A stretch of 64,000 nucleotides of DNA. It comes from Chlorophyllum brunneum (Eukaryota > Basidiomycota > Agaricomycetes > Agaricales > Agaricaceae). Made by a program: the position numbers and the translations under genes. The stretch spans positions 186,001-250,000 of the forward strand of contig OY756144.1 of the NCBI GenBank assembly GCA_963576785.1, read 5' to 3'. Under the pieces are notes generated by a model. The model was not told where the DNA came from, searched no databases, and saw only the letters and a program-made list of their open reading frames with translations. Shown here in pieces: positions 36,105 through 47,033 of this stretch. Position 1 is the stretch's first letter. Each line of letters begins with the position of its first letter.

Positions 36105-36707
36105 ATGTCCGACAGTCCAGCTCAAATAATAGCACAGGTCAACAGACGCCTCCTCCTACTTTGCCTCGAACTCGGAATTGACTTTGTATCGCGCGAACTC
36201 GGCTCTATCAACCCTGTCACAATCAACCCAATGTATTTGCACATCACCTATCTCTCAATCCCTCATTGTTCCTGATGCATGTATGTGCAGAACAGAGATA
36301 CATGAAGATCCAAAAAAGAATCTCGTTAAGACCACAGTCAAACTTCCTGGCTTTAGTGCAAAAGACATCAAGTGGGACATTAAGGATAACTGCACACTCA
36401 TTATTAAAGCCAGCAAGGCATTCTCAAGGGAGCATGAGGAAGGTAGTACCACCATCGTGGACCTGTATCACTTTGAATGTACAGAGACATTGCAACTCCC
36501 TCAAGGTATAAAGGTGAGTGAGATACCGTTACGGGTTTGATCGCAGTATCCTGATATGGCATATAGACTAAAAAAATCAAAGTTGTATTGGGAGACGGAG
36601 TTGTGATGATCACCTATCCGAGGACTTTGCATTACCGCAACCTAAGACTGAGGATGCCGCGTAAGGCAAGGGTCCTTATATCCAAGTTGTTTTCGGGGTT
36701 TGCATAA
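36105..36707 (+). CDS. Small heat-shock protein (Hsp20), copy a, divergent
   Basis: Alpha-crystallin-domain chaperone homologue, three exons. Exon 1 starts MSDSPAQIIAQVNRRLLLLC and ends at a phase-2 donor (GTATTT, about 36,231). Exon 2 begins at 36,294 with ITEIHEDPKKNLVKTTVKLP and continues GFSAKDIKWDIKDNCTLIIK, ending LPQGIK. Exon 3 reads TKKIKVVLGDGVVMITYPR. Domain order matches copy c, but two differences stand out. The N-terminal arm is unrelated. After YPR the frame is shifted by one compared with the acidic ending seen one frame over (ALPQPKTEDAA then TAA), so the protein runs on in a basic tail to 36,707 and lacks the I-x-I tail. It may be degenerating. Confidence 0.65.
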
Positions 36708-37390
36708 AGTAGATGAAATAAATATCATTAGCATCCTAGACTTGATGAATCAACCATCTCGAGTGTAGTTGGCTTTTGAGGTCAAGGTTTTCATATAAGC
36801 AACTGTCCCTCCATTTGAAACAAATATGTATTTCTTCAGTGCTTCAACTAGTACCCTCCCCATGGCCTGAATTTCCCGTTGTTGTTATGCATGGCATCCG
36901 ATGGGTCTACCGTTTTCACCCAAAATCTCTGAAATCCAAAGCCAGTTCTTGTTTCCAATCGTCCAATCTCAATATTAATGTAACTTGGTACAAACATCGT
37001 GAAAAGTTCATCACACAATGAGTGCCGCCACACTTTACGCCTCGCCCTGTGCACTTAAACCATGCAACTTGGGTCACGATGGTCCACTAGAACATCTGAG
37101 CAACCCAACTGAGGATTCTTGATTGGAAACATAAAGAGATGTTCTCGGAGCTGAGGTATAGTCATTTTGTTGCTTGCAGAGTCTACACAGAACAGTGCCA
37201 ACCTACACAGCTGAGAAACTGATATGTAATTCCTTTCCTGTGTCCCTCTATTTGTTCACCGAAATTCTGATCTGGTCAAAACAATCAAAAATGTTTAAGC
37301 TATTGTTTCCTACACAATTCGCCAGTGATATTGTCATTTCCACACTCAAAGCGGTCAAAAACGATCAGGAGGTCCATGGAGCAGTCCACA

Positions 37391-37398
37391 TATAAAAC
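37391..37398 (+). promoter_or_regulatory. TATA box of Hsp20 copy b
   Basis: TATAAAAC, 94 nt before the ATG at 37,485, the same spacing as in copies a and c. Confidence 0.5.
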
Positions 37399-37484
37399 AA
37401 CGTGAAATTACCGGATAAAATTCATTCAAAATCAACCCCAACTACTCTCAGCATTTATCACACTAATCGAGAAGATTCGACGAG

Positions 37485-38000
37485 ATGGGCCGAAGTATGA
37501 ATGTACATGTAGGGTGTGTACATATTACCCCATCTCTGGATCTCTCATTGTTCCTGATGTCTCTACTACGCAGGATAAAGCCACCTGGTGACTTAGAAAA
37601 GGATCTCATAAAAATCCCATTCCCACTTCCTGGTATTGATCGGGGAGGTGTCAAGCTCGTTATCGGCAATAACCTCCTCACCATTACCCTTGAAAAGACA
37701 TTGTCCGAGGCAGGTGAAGAAAACGGCTGGACTGTCGAGTCATCCTCTACTATCAAAATCAAGTCATCAGTCACGCTTCCTCCGTGTACGAGGGTGAGTG
37801 AGATCACGACATACCGGTGTGGGATGACACCAGAGTGCTAAATTGGTGCTGTATATAGGCTAAGAAAGTCAAGGCTACAGTAGTGGGTGGGGTCCTGATT
37901 TTAATGTTCCCTAAACCTTCGTTTGCGCGTGAACCAAAGAAGAATTGGGTAAACCGATGTGTTGGACATTTATCGCTCCCTGTTTTTGGTCATTCTGTAG
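37485..38000 (+). CDS. Small heat-shock protein (Hsp20), copy b, divergent
   Basis: Second member of the tandem Hsp20 trio. The alpha-crystallin core is recognisable: DLEKDLIKIPFPLPGIDRGG, VKLVIGNNLLTITLEKTL, then an intron after CTR at about 37,793-37,858, and AKKVKATVVGGVLILMFPKP, AREPKKN. The ancestral ending EPKKIAI seen in copy c is changed to EPKKNWVN, so the frame runs about 20 residues further to 38,000 and loses the I-x-I motif needed for oligomer contacts in the family. The first exon is very short or read through in frame (a GTGTGT donor at about 37,514 would keep phase). Function uncertain; possibly a decaying paralogue. Confidence 0.6.
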
Positions 38001-38487
38001 GATAGGCGGTTCTGTAATGCTGGTATCTTGGATTTGACGAATTTGTCATAAAATTATGAGTGATCCGTTAGCCTCTTGAGCTCAATGGTCTTGGACATGA
38101 AACCAGCACCAGGCATTTTAAATGACTCAAATTTCATGTGACAAACGCGATCAGTCAGTCACGTCACGCTCGCTTATGACGACAAAACCTGCAACTGATT
38201 CAACTCGCCTTCAGCGTTCCAGTATACCCGACGTCTACGAAACAGCCTGAACTACACAATGTATTTTCAAAGAATCACAGAATTCACCTCTCCGGTTCCT
38301 AGACTCGTCCCAATGGAATCCCTGGAATCTCCAGCCACCTTTTCGACACTCTCATACTCAGTTTACCCATTCACCTGGTAGAACATTTTGAGCAAACCCG
38401 ACCTGCAGTGTTAGTCCGTATCTCTCAAGCAAGTGTGGTACCGATCCCTGTGTGTAACGGTGTTCCCCGCTGGAGGGGAGAGTGTCG

Positions 38488-38500
38488 TTCTAGAACATTC
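38488..38500. promoter_or_regulatory. Heat-shock element upstream of Hsp20 copy c
   Basis: TTCTAGAACATTC is a three-unit nTTCnnGAAnnTTCn element, the binding site of heat-shock factor. A weaker GAA/TTC cluster follows at about 38,583-38,597. Confidence 0.7.
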
Positions 38501-38611
38501 CACGAGGTTCTCAAGACGTCCTGCGTAGTCTCTGACCCTCCACCTCATTCTCCAACGAGAATACAGTACTCCACGACAGTCTAGAATACTCCAGAAATGG
38601 CCGTACGAACA

Positions 38612-38619
38612 TATAAAAG
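38612..38619 (+). promoter_or_regulatory. TATA box of Hsp20 copy c
   Basis: TATAAAAG about 100 nt upstream of the ATG and 112 nt downstream of the heat-shock element. Confidence 0.6.
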
Positions 38620-38712
38620 CGCCTTGGGCGACCGGCCACCATCCACCAGAATATTTCGAACACTCAACCACTCACAAACATCCATAACAGCCTTTTGCCA
38701 AACATCTTCTAC

Positions 38713-39290
38713 ATGTCCAACATCTTGTTCTACGAGCCCTTCTACGACTTTGAACGATTCTTCGAGCATGCATTAGCCCCCTCTGTTAACAATAATCATG
38801 GAGCACAGCAGCTCGAACGTAAAGATGTTGTCGCTTCTCGACCATTCAAGCCCAGGTAAGCTAGTGAACTTGACCTTGATGTTAATACATAGGTGCTGAC
38901 ATATCTGCGCAGACTGGATTTGCACGAAAATACCGAAAAGAATCTCGTGACTGCTTCATTCGAGCTTCCCGGTATTAAGAAAGACGACGTCCAGTTGGAC
39001 GTACACAATAACATACTCACTGTGTCGGCCGAGAATAAATTCTCGACTGAACATGAAGAGAGTGGTTATGCCGTCCGTGAACGACGGTATGGCAGATTCA
39101 CGAGGTCGTTGCGACTTCCTCAAGGTGTCAAGGTGTGTAATCAAACTCCTTTCATGGTGTGCTATGCGGGAGATTAATGAGCTTTTTGTAGGATGATGAG
39201 ATTAAAGCTGTAATGGCAGATGGAATTTTGACGATTACATTCCCCAAGTCGTCGGCTGAACAGGAGCCAAAGAAGATTGCCATTGCGTAG
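38713..39290 (+). CDS. Small heat-shock protein (Hsp20), copy c, canonical
   Basis: ATP-independent chaperone that holds unfolding proteins, normally as cytosolic oligomers. Three exons: 38,713 to about 38,859 (MSNILFYEPFYDFERFFEHA, typical fungal Hsp20 N-arm), 38,913-39,132 (DLHENTEKNLVTASFELPGI, KKDDVQLDVHNNILTVSAEN, YGRFTRSLRLPQGVK) and 39,192-39,290 (ADGILTITFPKSS, EPKKIAIA). The alpha-crystallin signature strands and the C-terminal I-x-I motif (IAI) are present; length is about 155 aa, usual for the family. The first intron ends in phase 2 like that of copy a. A perfect heat-shock element and TATA box precede it, so heat induction is likely. This is the only member of the trio with all hallmarks. 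Confidence 0.92.
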
Positions 39291-39776
39291 AGTTACGCTC
39301 CGTAATCACCTTGTTGGATATTTTCTGTCTTTATTGTTGCTTTGGTGGATGTGTAAAAGTTCCCCGGCGTTGTAACTTTGATACGCTTTTAACAAGTACC
39401 ATGTAATCCAACTTCACCTTGTAAGCCTTGTATGAGATATATATCGATTACGTCTTGTTGTACATCATCCTCCGCATGCTAGAAATTAAACCACATCACC
39501 TGTCTACGACTAGAAACTAGAGATGACACGATGTTTGGTTCGTGCTGTGAAACGCCCCCGAGGAATCATCTATGTCAGCATCACACCCTAAAGGGACTCA
39601 CAGTGCGCAGTGGAACAGAAAGCGTCTTCTGGAACAATGTCGTGCGAACTACCCAGTGTTGCCCGCTTCGCGCGAAGCCCCCGTTACAAACACAAGGAAG
39701 CCTGAATGATGCCATTGTGCAAGAAAAGACTATGGGAAGTATGGGCATTGCCTCTCGCGGGAACGCCACAGGAATG
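39291..39776. other. Intergenic between Hsp20 copy c and BTB gene 1
   Basis: Holds the Hsp20 3' flank and the BTB promoter. No gene seen. Confidence 0.5.
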
Positions 39777-39784
39777 TATAAAAG
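39777..39784 (+). promoter_or_regulatory. TATA box of BTB gene 1
   Basis: TATAAAAG about 70 nt before the ATG at 39,849. Confidence 0.5.
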
Positions 39785-39848
39785 GCAGTCGTTGATCACA
39801 GTAGCTGTACTTCCACTATCTCCCCCACCCACTTCTTATCCTGTTCTC

Positions 39849-40722
39849 ATGCCGCCAAACTCACATACCCCACCTCCTGGGTCACAACCAACCTCTCCCA
39901 GCGATACCGTTGCTACTACTCTCCATGAAAGGTATTACCTTCCTGGAGGTGACTTGTACTTCTTGGTGAGTCTTGGAATCGTCCTTCCAGTCCACCCAAC
40001 TAACTGAACAAACTTTGGGAAACGTAGGTGGGGACGACTTACTTCCGAGTTCATTCATACTTTTTCAATCGCGAGTCCGGCTATTGGAGAGATCGTATGG
40101 CTGGACCCGTCTCTCCAGGGATCAATCAAACCAGACTGGGCACGCATGAGTCCAATGCCCTCATCGTGAATGAGGACCCTGAGGATTTTGCGCTTTTCCT
40201 CTGGGTATTCTATAACGAGTTTGTCCACCGATCGTCGCACCTCCCCACCTGGAGTAGGCTAATGCAGGTTACAGAGAGTATGGTATTTACAATACATCAT
40301 TGGAACGTTGGATCACCATCCTGCGGTTAGGGACACAGTGGGACTGCCCCAATGTCCGCTTGTTTGCACTTTCACATATCGACGAAATACCAATGGACAT
40401 CGTCGAGAAGATCAAGATTTATAAAGATCACAATGCCCCCTACAGCCATTTGCTTCCACTTTATATCAAACTGGCCACTCGTGAACGGATGCTCGAACGC
40501 GAAGAATTTCGTGTCCTCGACAATGGTACCTTGTGTAATATTGTTAGGGCAAGAGAAATGCTTCGTGCTCCAGCATCAACCCGGAACCGCACTCCCCTGA
40601 TCAGTCCTCCCCGTACAGAGCTCAGTGAAGAAGACAAGTTTGATATCGTGGTGGCTGCATTTGGGATAACCTCTGCAGAGATCGCGGCGCTCCGAGCCTC
40701 AGGTGAAAATTTTTGGTTTTAA
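39849..40722 (+). CDS. BTB/POZ domain protein 1
   Basis: BTB/POZ protein of the fungal type, a dimerisation and adaptor fold often used by Cullin-3 ligases. ATG at 39,849 follows a TATA box. Exon 1 encodes a Pro/Ser-rich leader and YYLPGGDLYFL; after a 62-nt intron (GTGAGT..GTAG) come TTYFRVHSYFFNRESGYWRD, ALIVNEDPEDFALFLWVFYN; after a second intron YGIYNTSLERWITILRLGTQ and a helical C-terminal part (IDEIPMDIVEKIKIYKDHNA, PLYIKLATRERMLEREEFRV). The open frame ends at 40,722. A donor just before (GCCTCAG|GTGAAA, about 40,702) and an acceptor at about 40,765 would instead give a short basic ending stopping at 40,816. Partners unknown. Paralogous to BTB gene 2. Confidence 0.8.
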
Positions 40723-40816
40723 ACTTTAGCGTTTTGGACTTGCTCAGGCTGTTTGATTTTGTTTAGTTCTGTACACGACTCCCAACGGTCCGCGGGTACG
40801 ACCACCTGGAAGATGA

Positions 40817-41908
40817 AAATCTACGAGCGCGCACGGAACAACCAACGTGTCTTTGTCGTGGCAGAGGTATGGCCAGCGTAAATTCCAGATCGAAATATAT
40901 CAGACATTCCTCTATAACTTCCAGTCTCCCTGTTTTTATGGCCCGCTGTACCATGTACCTTATTCGCGGTTTTGTAAATATTACCTTCTATGTTATCCTA
41001 TTGTATACAGAAATCAATGTCGAACTCGAATTTTTCGTTGACTTTCGCGAGCTGTGTTATCTGGCTTACTCCACAGTTTCCCACTATCTGTATGTTCGAT
41101 TTACCTCTCAGCTCACGAACCTATTTCACTTGCCCCTGTAGTGTCTCCCAACTCAGGCCCTTTACGTTACCATCACGGCAAATGAAGCCAGTGATCTGAA
41201 GTGCCAATGATCCACGCGCTCCTCGTGCCTCTCCTGATCCAACTGCGACTTCAGATAGCCTTCATATCGCGCATGTAGGCAGGTTGGCTTCTCGGTCATC
41301 GGATCGACTTCAATTGCCGACATCCAATAAAAGGTGCAGGATGTAGAAGAAGGGAAATCTACCAACATATAGTCCTAACTCAATCATACCGTGAGGCCAC
41401 AATCCTCGCCCCAGCCTTGCTGCGCTATCCATGTTAACTTCAATATGTCACACCCATTCTAATACTGGAAAGATCGTTTCGCAAAATCAACTAGCATCGC
41501 TATTCAAACGTGGAAACGGTGCTATATTGAACACGATGTTCAACAACGTTGCATGCTCAAGCTTTAACACGTTTGTTGATTGCCGCTCACAGACCGCGGT
41601 GCCCTCTCTCAGTTTGACTCTTTCAGGATGGATTCACTGGTGTACGGGTTCACGTGCAGACGGCTCTTACGATACAAGGTCTGTTACAACGCTGTTTGAG
41701 GGTAAGTGCATTCGTCTTTTTGCGTGTCCTTTCGTGACTGCGGAAAACGAACGAACATGAGGTGGAAGAAGTGGTGTTTCATTTCCAGGATAAGCTGTGG
41801 GAGGCTTCTTGGTCCCAGATGGTGGGTAGATAAGAGACCGATTTCGTGGATTCAAACCACGGATCTCCCTCTTTCATCCCTCATCCCCCATACCAAACCC
41901 TATCATCC
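40817..41908. other. Intergenic between the two BTB genes
   Basis: No B or A homologue lies here, unlike downstream of BTB gene 2. Short frames at 40,847-41,199 and 41,431-41,760 have no motifs. Confidence 0.45.
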
Positions 41909-43077
41909 ATGTCTCCGAAACGTCAGCCCACCGAGAAACCTGAGAACATAAGCGGGGGAAGTCCTAGTCTCTCAACTAATTCAGACTATTATCTCAGAGG
42001 CGGTGATCTCTACTTCTTGGTACGTTATTTCGAGGGAGTCGAGAGCCTCATTCGTCTGATTGCGACATAGTTGCACCATACCTTGTACAGAGTGCATTCA
42101 TATTTCTTTATACGCGAATCAGCGTTCTGGAAAAAAGAGCTCGTTGGACCAACCGACTCAGGAGACGGCCCATTGCTTAAGGGCGACAGTAGCACGAACG
42201 CCATTATCTTGGACGAAGACCCGAAGAATTTCGACTGCTTACTTTGGGTTTTCTACAATAGGTAAGCTGCTCTATGTGTATCTCCAAGTTATTGCCCAAC
42301 CATGAAACATTTAGGAATTTTGGCGACTTTTCAAAGGCAGGAGTGCAAGAATGGATAGCTATCATACGGTACGCTACACGATGGGACTTCCCAGATATCA
42401 AAGAGGTTGCCATCCGGTACTTGGAGACCCACGAAATGGAACCTATCGCACGCATTAAGCTCTACCAGGAGAACTGCCTTCCCGACAAGTATCTCTTTCC
42501 TCTTTACGTCAGTCTCGCCGAGCGCGAAGAGCTTCTCGGTCTCGAGGAATCTCGAGCGCTGGGGATTGAGACCCTAGTCTTGATTCAGCAAGCGCGAGAG
42601 CGCCTTCGAGCCCCGCCCCGTATGGGGAACCACCTCCTCAGCCCTATCCGCACCGACCTTAAGCCAACGGATGTTATCGATATCGTTTCCGCGACGTTCA
42701 ATATCTCTTTCACAGAGGTGGATCCAAACCCAGGTAGTCCGGTATCTCACCTCCTTTTCGATAATTTAGGTTGGGCTCATGCATATCATGTTTTTTTTTC
42801 TTAGGCTCCGGAGGCGGATCTGGATCTGGATCCACCGGGGGACAGGTCAACGGAGGATCAAGCAGCGGACGTTCCACCGCCGCCAGAGGAGGGGGAGGAG
42901 GAGGAGGAGGAGGAGGAGGGAGAGGGAGAGGAGGTAAGTGATTGGGGTTGGGAAGACGGCAGCTCCGATTTGAGAGGAGAAGACCATGGTGATTGGAAAG
43001 ATTCACGCCCTATTGTAAAATCATCAACCTCTCTGTGGGGTGAGTTTGTCGGAATGTCAGGATCTTTTTGGCGGTGA
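41909..43077 (+). CDS. BTB/POZ domain protein 2 with acidic, Trp-ending tail
   Basis: Paralogue of BTB gene 1. The ATG at 41,909 opens MSPKRQPTEKPENISGGS. BTB hallmarks: YYLRGGDLYFL|intron|LYRVHSYFFIRESAFWKKEL, AIILDEDPKNFDCLLWVFYN|intron|GVQEWIAIIRYATRWDFPDI, then a helical part ending DIVSATFNISFTE. The last intron has two possible donors before the single acceptor at 42,804. The GTGGAT donor gives an acidic exon (PEADLDLDPPGD, a run of about ten Glu, DWGWEDGSSDLRGEDH) ending SLWGEFVGMSGSFWR at 43,077. The GTAGTC donor gives a Gly/Ser-rich ending at 42,941. The first is favoured because the same Trp-rich ending recurs at 46,650-46,686. First gene of cassette unit 1. Confidence 0.78.
42870..42935. 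repeat. GAG/GGA trinucleotide tract in the BTB 2 tail
   Basis: Near-perfect GAG repeats that encode poly-Glu or poly-Gly depending on the splice phase used. Slippage here would change tail length without breaking the frame. Confidence 0.6.
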
Positions 43078-43388
43078 CATGTTTCCATCTCAACGTCTGA
43101 ACGCAATGTATTTAACACATGTATGATAAATTCCAATTTCTCTCCACTGCGTACGGCCGGGGACAAGAGTTACGTGGAAGATATATAGCTACGTGAAGGA
43201 ACTACAGAAAATGTGATACGACGGGTAGGTATTATCTGTCCGTACTCATCATTCGACGTCCAATCTGTACCCTTCAGCAAGTTCCAAAAACGACTCCCTG
43301 GTCAGTCCTCCAGAAGCAGAATGAACTATCATTATAGAGCAACATTGCCCATAGATAAAATTTACAAAAGCGGAACTTAAATGAGAAC

Positions 43389-44690
43389 TTAATTAGAGTT
43401 CGATCCGGCCAAAGTATCCAACCTGATGATTTCATTAGAGAGCTTCCCCAACATCACAGCAACTGCACTCTCCAAGGCAAGGTCCATCGGCAAACTCTGG
43501 CCTCCCCCCTCTCCCATGTTTGTAAAGTTCGAATCCTGCCCATGACGATTGTCATAATCCATCATGCGACCCGTCGCAAGTTCATGTGAGAGCTTCCACA
43601 CAGCATACGTGGCATCGTCCACTTTCTGCAAAGCATCGCGGGCTCAGAAACTGTAGCCAAAGGTCTTCCTGTCCAATCCGATGTTCTATGCAATTTATCT
43701 CCCTTCCTTCTATTTTTCTTGCATGCGTTTGCTTTTTCTTTTGCTGGTTTCAGCGGTCAAGATGGCCCTAATCTCGCCAAAGAGAGTGCGGACGTTGCGA
43801 TCGAAGGGAATCGTTTCACACGTCAACGCTGCAACTTCCTCAGCGAAGGATATCGATTCGGTAGAGCCCCGTCTACTCCGTGGAGCGAAGGCCTTCCTTA
43901 TCTTGCTGTCCAGAAAGGACTTGGTTTGAGTACGGCAGACGATTGAGGGCCTCCCGGCTACCGTGCAGATTACTGTGATCGCCGGATCCCAAATGACCTC
44001 TTGCATTCGGCCCCATTCGACGCGGCGGTCACCAGGGGCGTCCTGGGCTCCGCTCGCTCTTGCTTCTCTTCTCTCAATGGTTTTCAACTCAGCCTCGTAT
44101 GCTTTCTCGAGCTCTTGGATCGCTGAGACAAGTACACAGTACGCGCTGGTCTTCCAAAGAGCAGGGGTAAATACCACCTTTGTAGCTCTTCGCTCAATTT
44201 TTCTGATTTAACATGGACATACATCTTCAGAAATGGTTTGACGAGAGCTGACCGAATTGAGATCTAGATGTTTCCGGACCCCCCGGGAAGACCAGCATTC
44301 TCGTAACCAACTTGCTTGATTTGCACGCTCTTCTGTCCTTTGCCCTGCTCAAGGAGCTTTTCAGTCATCTCCCGCTTTGCCGAGCAGATCGTCTCATCAA
44401 GGAACTAAATATCCTCTGTTAGTTAATGATGCATGGTATTGACAAGAAAACTGAGACCTCGAACACCCTCCGCTGAAGGCCATCTAGTTTCATCTCTCCA
44501 ACCTCTCCAAGCCTCTCAGCCACTTCTCTCCAAACACACTTTTTTTCTGCATTCCCAGAGCCCATGCTTTTGCATCGTTATTTGCGGCCTGTAGGATGAC
44601 GGATTGAAGCTTCCGTACTTCACATGCAGACGATCTGTTTCATTGCAGTTTCATTAAGTATATTCTCCATCCTTTCCGAAACCCTGTCGT
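43389..44690 (-). pseudogene. Helical protein B, unit 1 (decayed)
   Basis: Clear paralogue of the intact B genes at 47.0 and 55.5 kb. C-terminal part KVDDATYAVWKLSHELATG to the stop at 43,389; then, out of frame, TIPFDRNVRTLFGEIRAILT near 43,790. Breaks: a frame change near 43,640; a deletion of more than 100 codons joining the RTQ...FLDS region to IRKAF near 43,890; and loss of the 5' exon and promoter. The 5' part now runs directly into the start of gene A at about 44,683-44,690. Cannot encode the full protein. Confidence 0.8.
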
Positions 44691-45530
44691 ATGTGCTCAC
44701 CTCAGAATGGGTCACGACACTACATCTATCGTGTCCGACACACTCATTTATACGCCAGAGCAACCGGCTTTCTTTAGGATGCGAGAAATACCTCTTGTCT
44801 TCCTGGAGAAGCTTCATCGCCTGGACCCGCTTCTGGCTGCATCCCATGACGCTAATCTCTTTCCAGTGGCCACCCAGACTACGCGTGATCTGCGCGACAT
44901 TTCTCAGGAGAAACGCGAGAAGCTGTCGTAGGTCATGCATGCTGGCTACAGACTCGCAACTCTGAATCCGGAGTTTTTAAGCGCTTTGTCTCAGCTTCCG
45001 ATCGGAGAGAAGACATTCCTTGAGGTCCTTCGTATAACCAACGCTAAAACCGCGGCGGAAAAGATGGAGCTCAGGAAGCGGGGGTAAAATACAGGGCTCT
45101 TGGTGGCACCACAACGGTGCTCACTGGCAGTGGGTTTTCTACACGTCTGCCCGCCCCTTCCAGGTTCACGAAAACTTCCAGACAAAACGAGCTCAAGTAA
45201 TACCGCATTCACTATAGAGAACTCCCAAGATGCAACGGAACTCTTCAGTGCTGTCGATGAATACACTACCCTACTTCGGCAAAGTGGCGATTATTACGGA
45301 GAGATTGGCACACAAACCAAGGGTGAAGAGTCCATCAAATTTAGTCGACCCTCGGCCAAGGAGGTTAAATGATGCAAAGAAGGTGGACCTCGTCCTCTAC
45401 AATCATCGAAGGCCTGCGAAATGCTTTGGCACTCTTCTCAACCGAGTGCTTAGGGGCGGGGATATTCATGCGGTCGACGGTTCGTATGACAACTCGCGGA
45501 CCTCCAAATATGCAGCACCTACCAGTTGAC
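44690..45530 (+). pseudogene. Helical protein A, unit 1 (decayed)
   Basis: Paralogue of the A genes at 49.3 and 58.0 kb. Homologous stretches: FFRMREIPLVFLEKLHRLDP near 44,775, then a nonsense TAG at about 44,929 after KREKLS, GYRLATLNPEFLSALSQ near 44,950, IENSQDATELFSAVDEYTTL near 45,215, and a frameshifted end. The first codons (the region equivalent to VCAYLK) abut the remains of gene B, so no own promoter remains. Confidence 0.78.
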
Positions 45531-45539
45531 GAAGGACGA

Positions 45540-46400
45540 CCCGAGTGTATCTGATCCATTACAACCAACCCCAAACACTCCACTTTGGAGGTCATTTTTA
45601 CGGCGTATTTTCTCCTGCCTTTCTTCAAAGCATTTTAGCTAGCGTAGTGTCAGCAGGATACAGCTATTCATATTCAATGTATATGGGGTATTATCTTATG
45701 ATTTACTGGACAAAACCATGTACCGCGGTAAGGCATCATACGCGGTGTACTGTAATGTAGTATGTTGAGAAATCCCTGTGGCTATCAATCATTCGTCCGG
45801 ACAGTATCGAATATTCGGTAGTCATTTTGTTAAAGTGCACCGTCAAATTCAACATCCACTCCGCCACTCCAAATCAGACAACAGGAGTTGGCTTGTGGTT
45901 TTGATCAGTGGGTAGGATGAAAGGTCATACTCGGATTGAGAATAGGAACGTAGACATCGAATCGCATACAAACAATCCCTTGCCTCGAACCGGGCGCGGC
46001 TTGCCGGCCAAATCACTGTAGCGAGCTGGTTTTCGTTCTTAAATATTATAACAAGAATTCAGGCAAGTGGCCTGACTCTCAGATCCTCTTCACCAACACC
46101 TCCAGATCACCTCCAGATCACCTCCAGATCCAGATCCGATACCCCACCCTACCAGCACCACGCGAATCCCATGCACGTCCACACCCACATAGAACCACAA
46201 TTCTTGACTCTGCATGAGGCATATGCCAAACCTTCCAGAACTGGTGAGGAAGTTAAAAAAACCACTGGACATATCTTTTATTTCAGTGCATCGAATATGC
46301 GCTCAGAGAGGGATGTGATGATACACTGTATCTATCCCAAAGTCCGTCATAAGGGTAGGCTCTTGGGACTCTAATATGAAAAAAAAAAGTTGGTAACGGT
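45540..46400. other. Intergenic after unit 1
   Basis: The left part is A-gene 3' flank. No gene recognised; a tandem 11-bp repeat is listed separately. Confidence 0.45.
46099..46137. repeat. 11-bp tandem repeat
   Basis: Three head-to-tail copies of CCTCCAGATCA, the last imperfect, followed by CAGATCCG. It resembles, in reverse complement, the GGATCTGGATCTGG run of the BTB 2 tail exon, so it may be a remnant of that exon. Confidence 0.6.
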
Positions 46401-46686
46401 ATTACTTCTTCCGATATTCGTATCCGTTCTAGTGGTTGAAGGCTTGAGGTTGGTGAAAGAGGAGAAAAGAACGTTGGATGGAATATTTATCCTGATTTGC
46501 AGAAAAAAACCTGCATACTGTCATCTCCCAAGCCGGAGGTATGTAGGTATTCAGGGCTGGGAAGACAACAGTTCAGGTTTGAGTGGAGAGACTGATGATT
46601 CGGCAGTAGGACGTACATCTTTCCGGTCCTCATGGTCTTCTCTCTGGGGTAATTTTGCCCGCATGTCGGGCTCCTTTTGGCGGTGA
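46400..46686 (+). pseudogene. BTB-gene tail remnant, unit 2
   Basis: The end of this frame reads GWEDNSSGLSGETDDSAVG and SSLWGNFARMSGSFWR, stopping at 46,686. It aligns with the tail of BTB gene 2 (DWGWEDGSSDLRGEDH ... SLWGEFVGMSGSFWR). The BTB domain is missing. An upstream segment (46,415-46,480) is also present at 54,655-54,720, marking the start of the 8-kb duplicated unit. Confidence 0.7.
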
Positions 46687-47033
46687 CAGATTCTTCTCAA
46701 ACCTTTGAATGTATACAACAAATGTATGATAAATACCAGTTTCTTCCACTGTTCGACTGAAACCATCTAAGTTACTGGGATTCTGCAACCTAGATGACCA
46801 GGAATAAGGCAAAAGTTACGTGTGCAAACGCTGTGGTCATCATTGTTCATTCTCTGCCCGTGTTCAACATTCAACTCTCAGTGGATCCCAATGGGGCATC
46901 AAAGTTCATCAAGGCGAAGGTCTTGTTGGTTATCTCAAGGAGCAGAATGAACAATTATTGTTGGGCAATACTGAAGTCTACCGAGAGAAAAAGAAGATAA
47001 AAATTACAGGAAATAAATCTAAAGTAGAAATTC

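Noticed and set aside
40847..41199. Overlapping plus-strand frames after BTB gene 1
   Set aside because: Low-quality, mutually overlapping frames with no similarity to genes A or B.
41825..41880. tRNA-like hairpin with a GGTTTGAATCC-type box
   Set aside because: Only a T-arm-like stem (CGTGG/CCACG) fits; no acceptor, D-arm or anticodon stem can be paired around it.
42710..43006. Proline-rich minus-strand frame opposite the BTB 2 tail
   Set aside because: It is the antisense of the GAG repeat (poly-Pro) and has no independent support.
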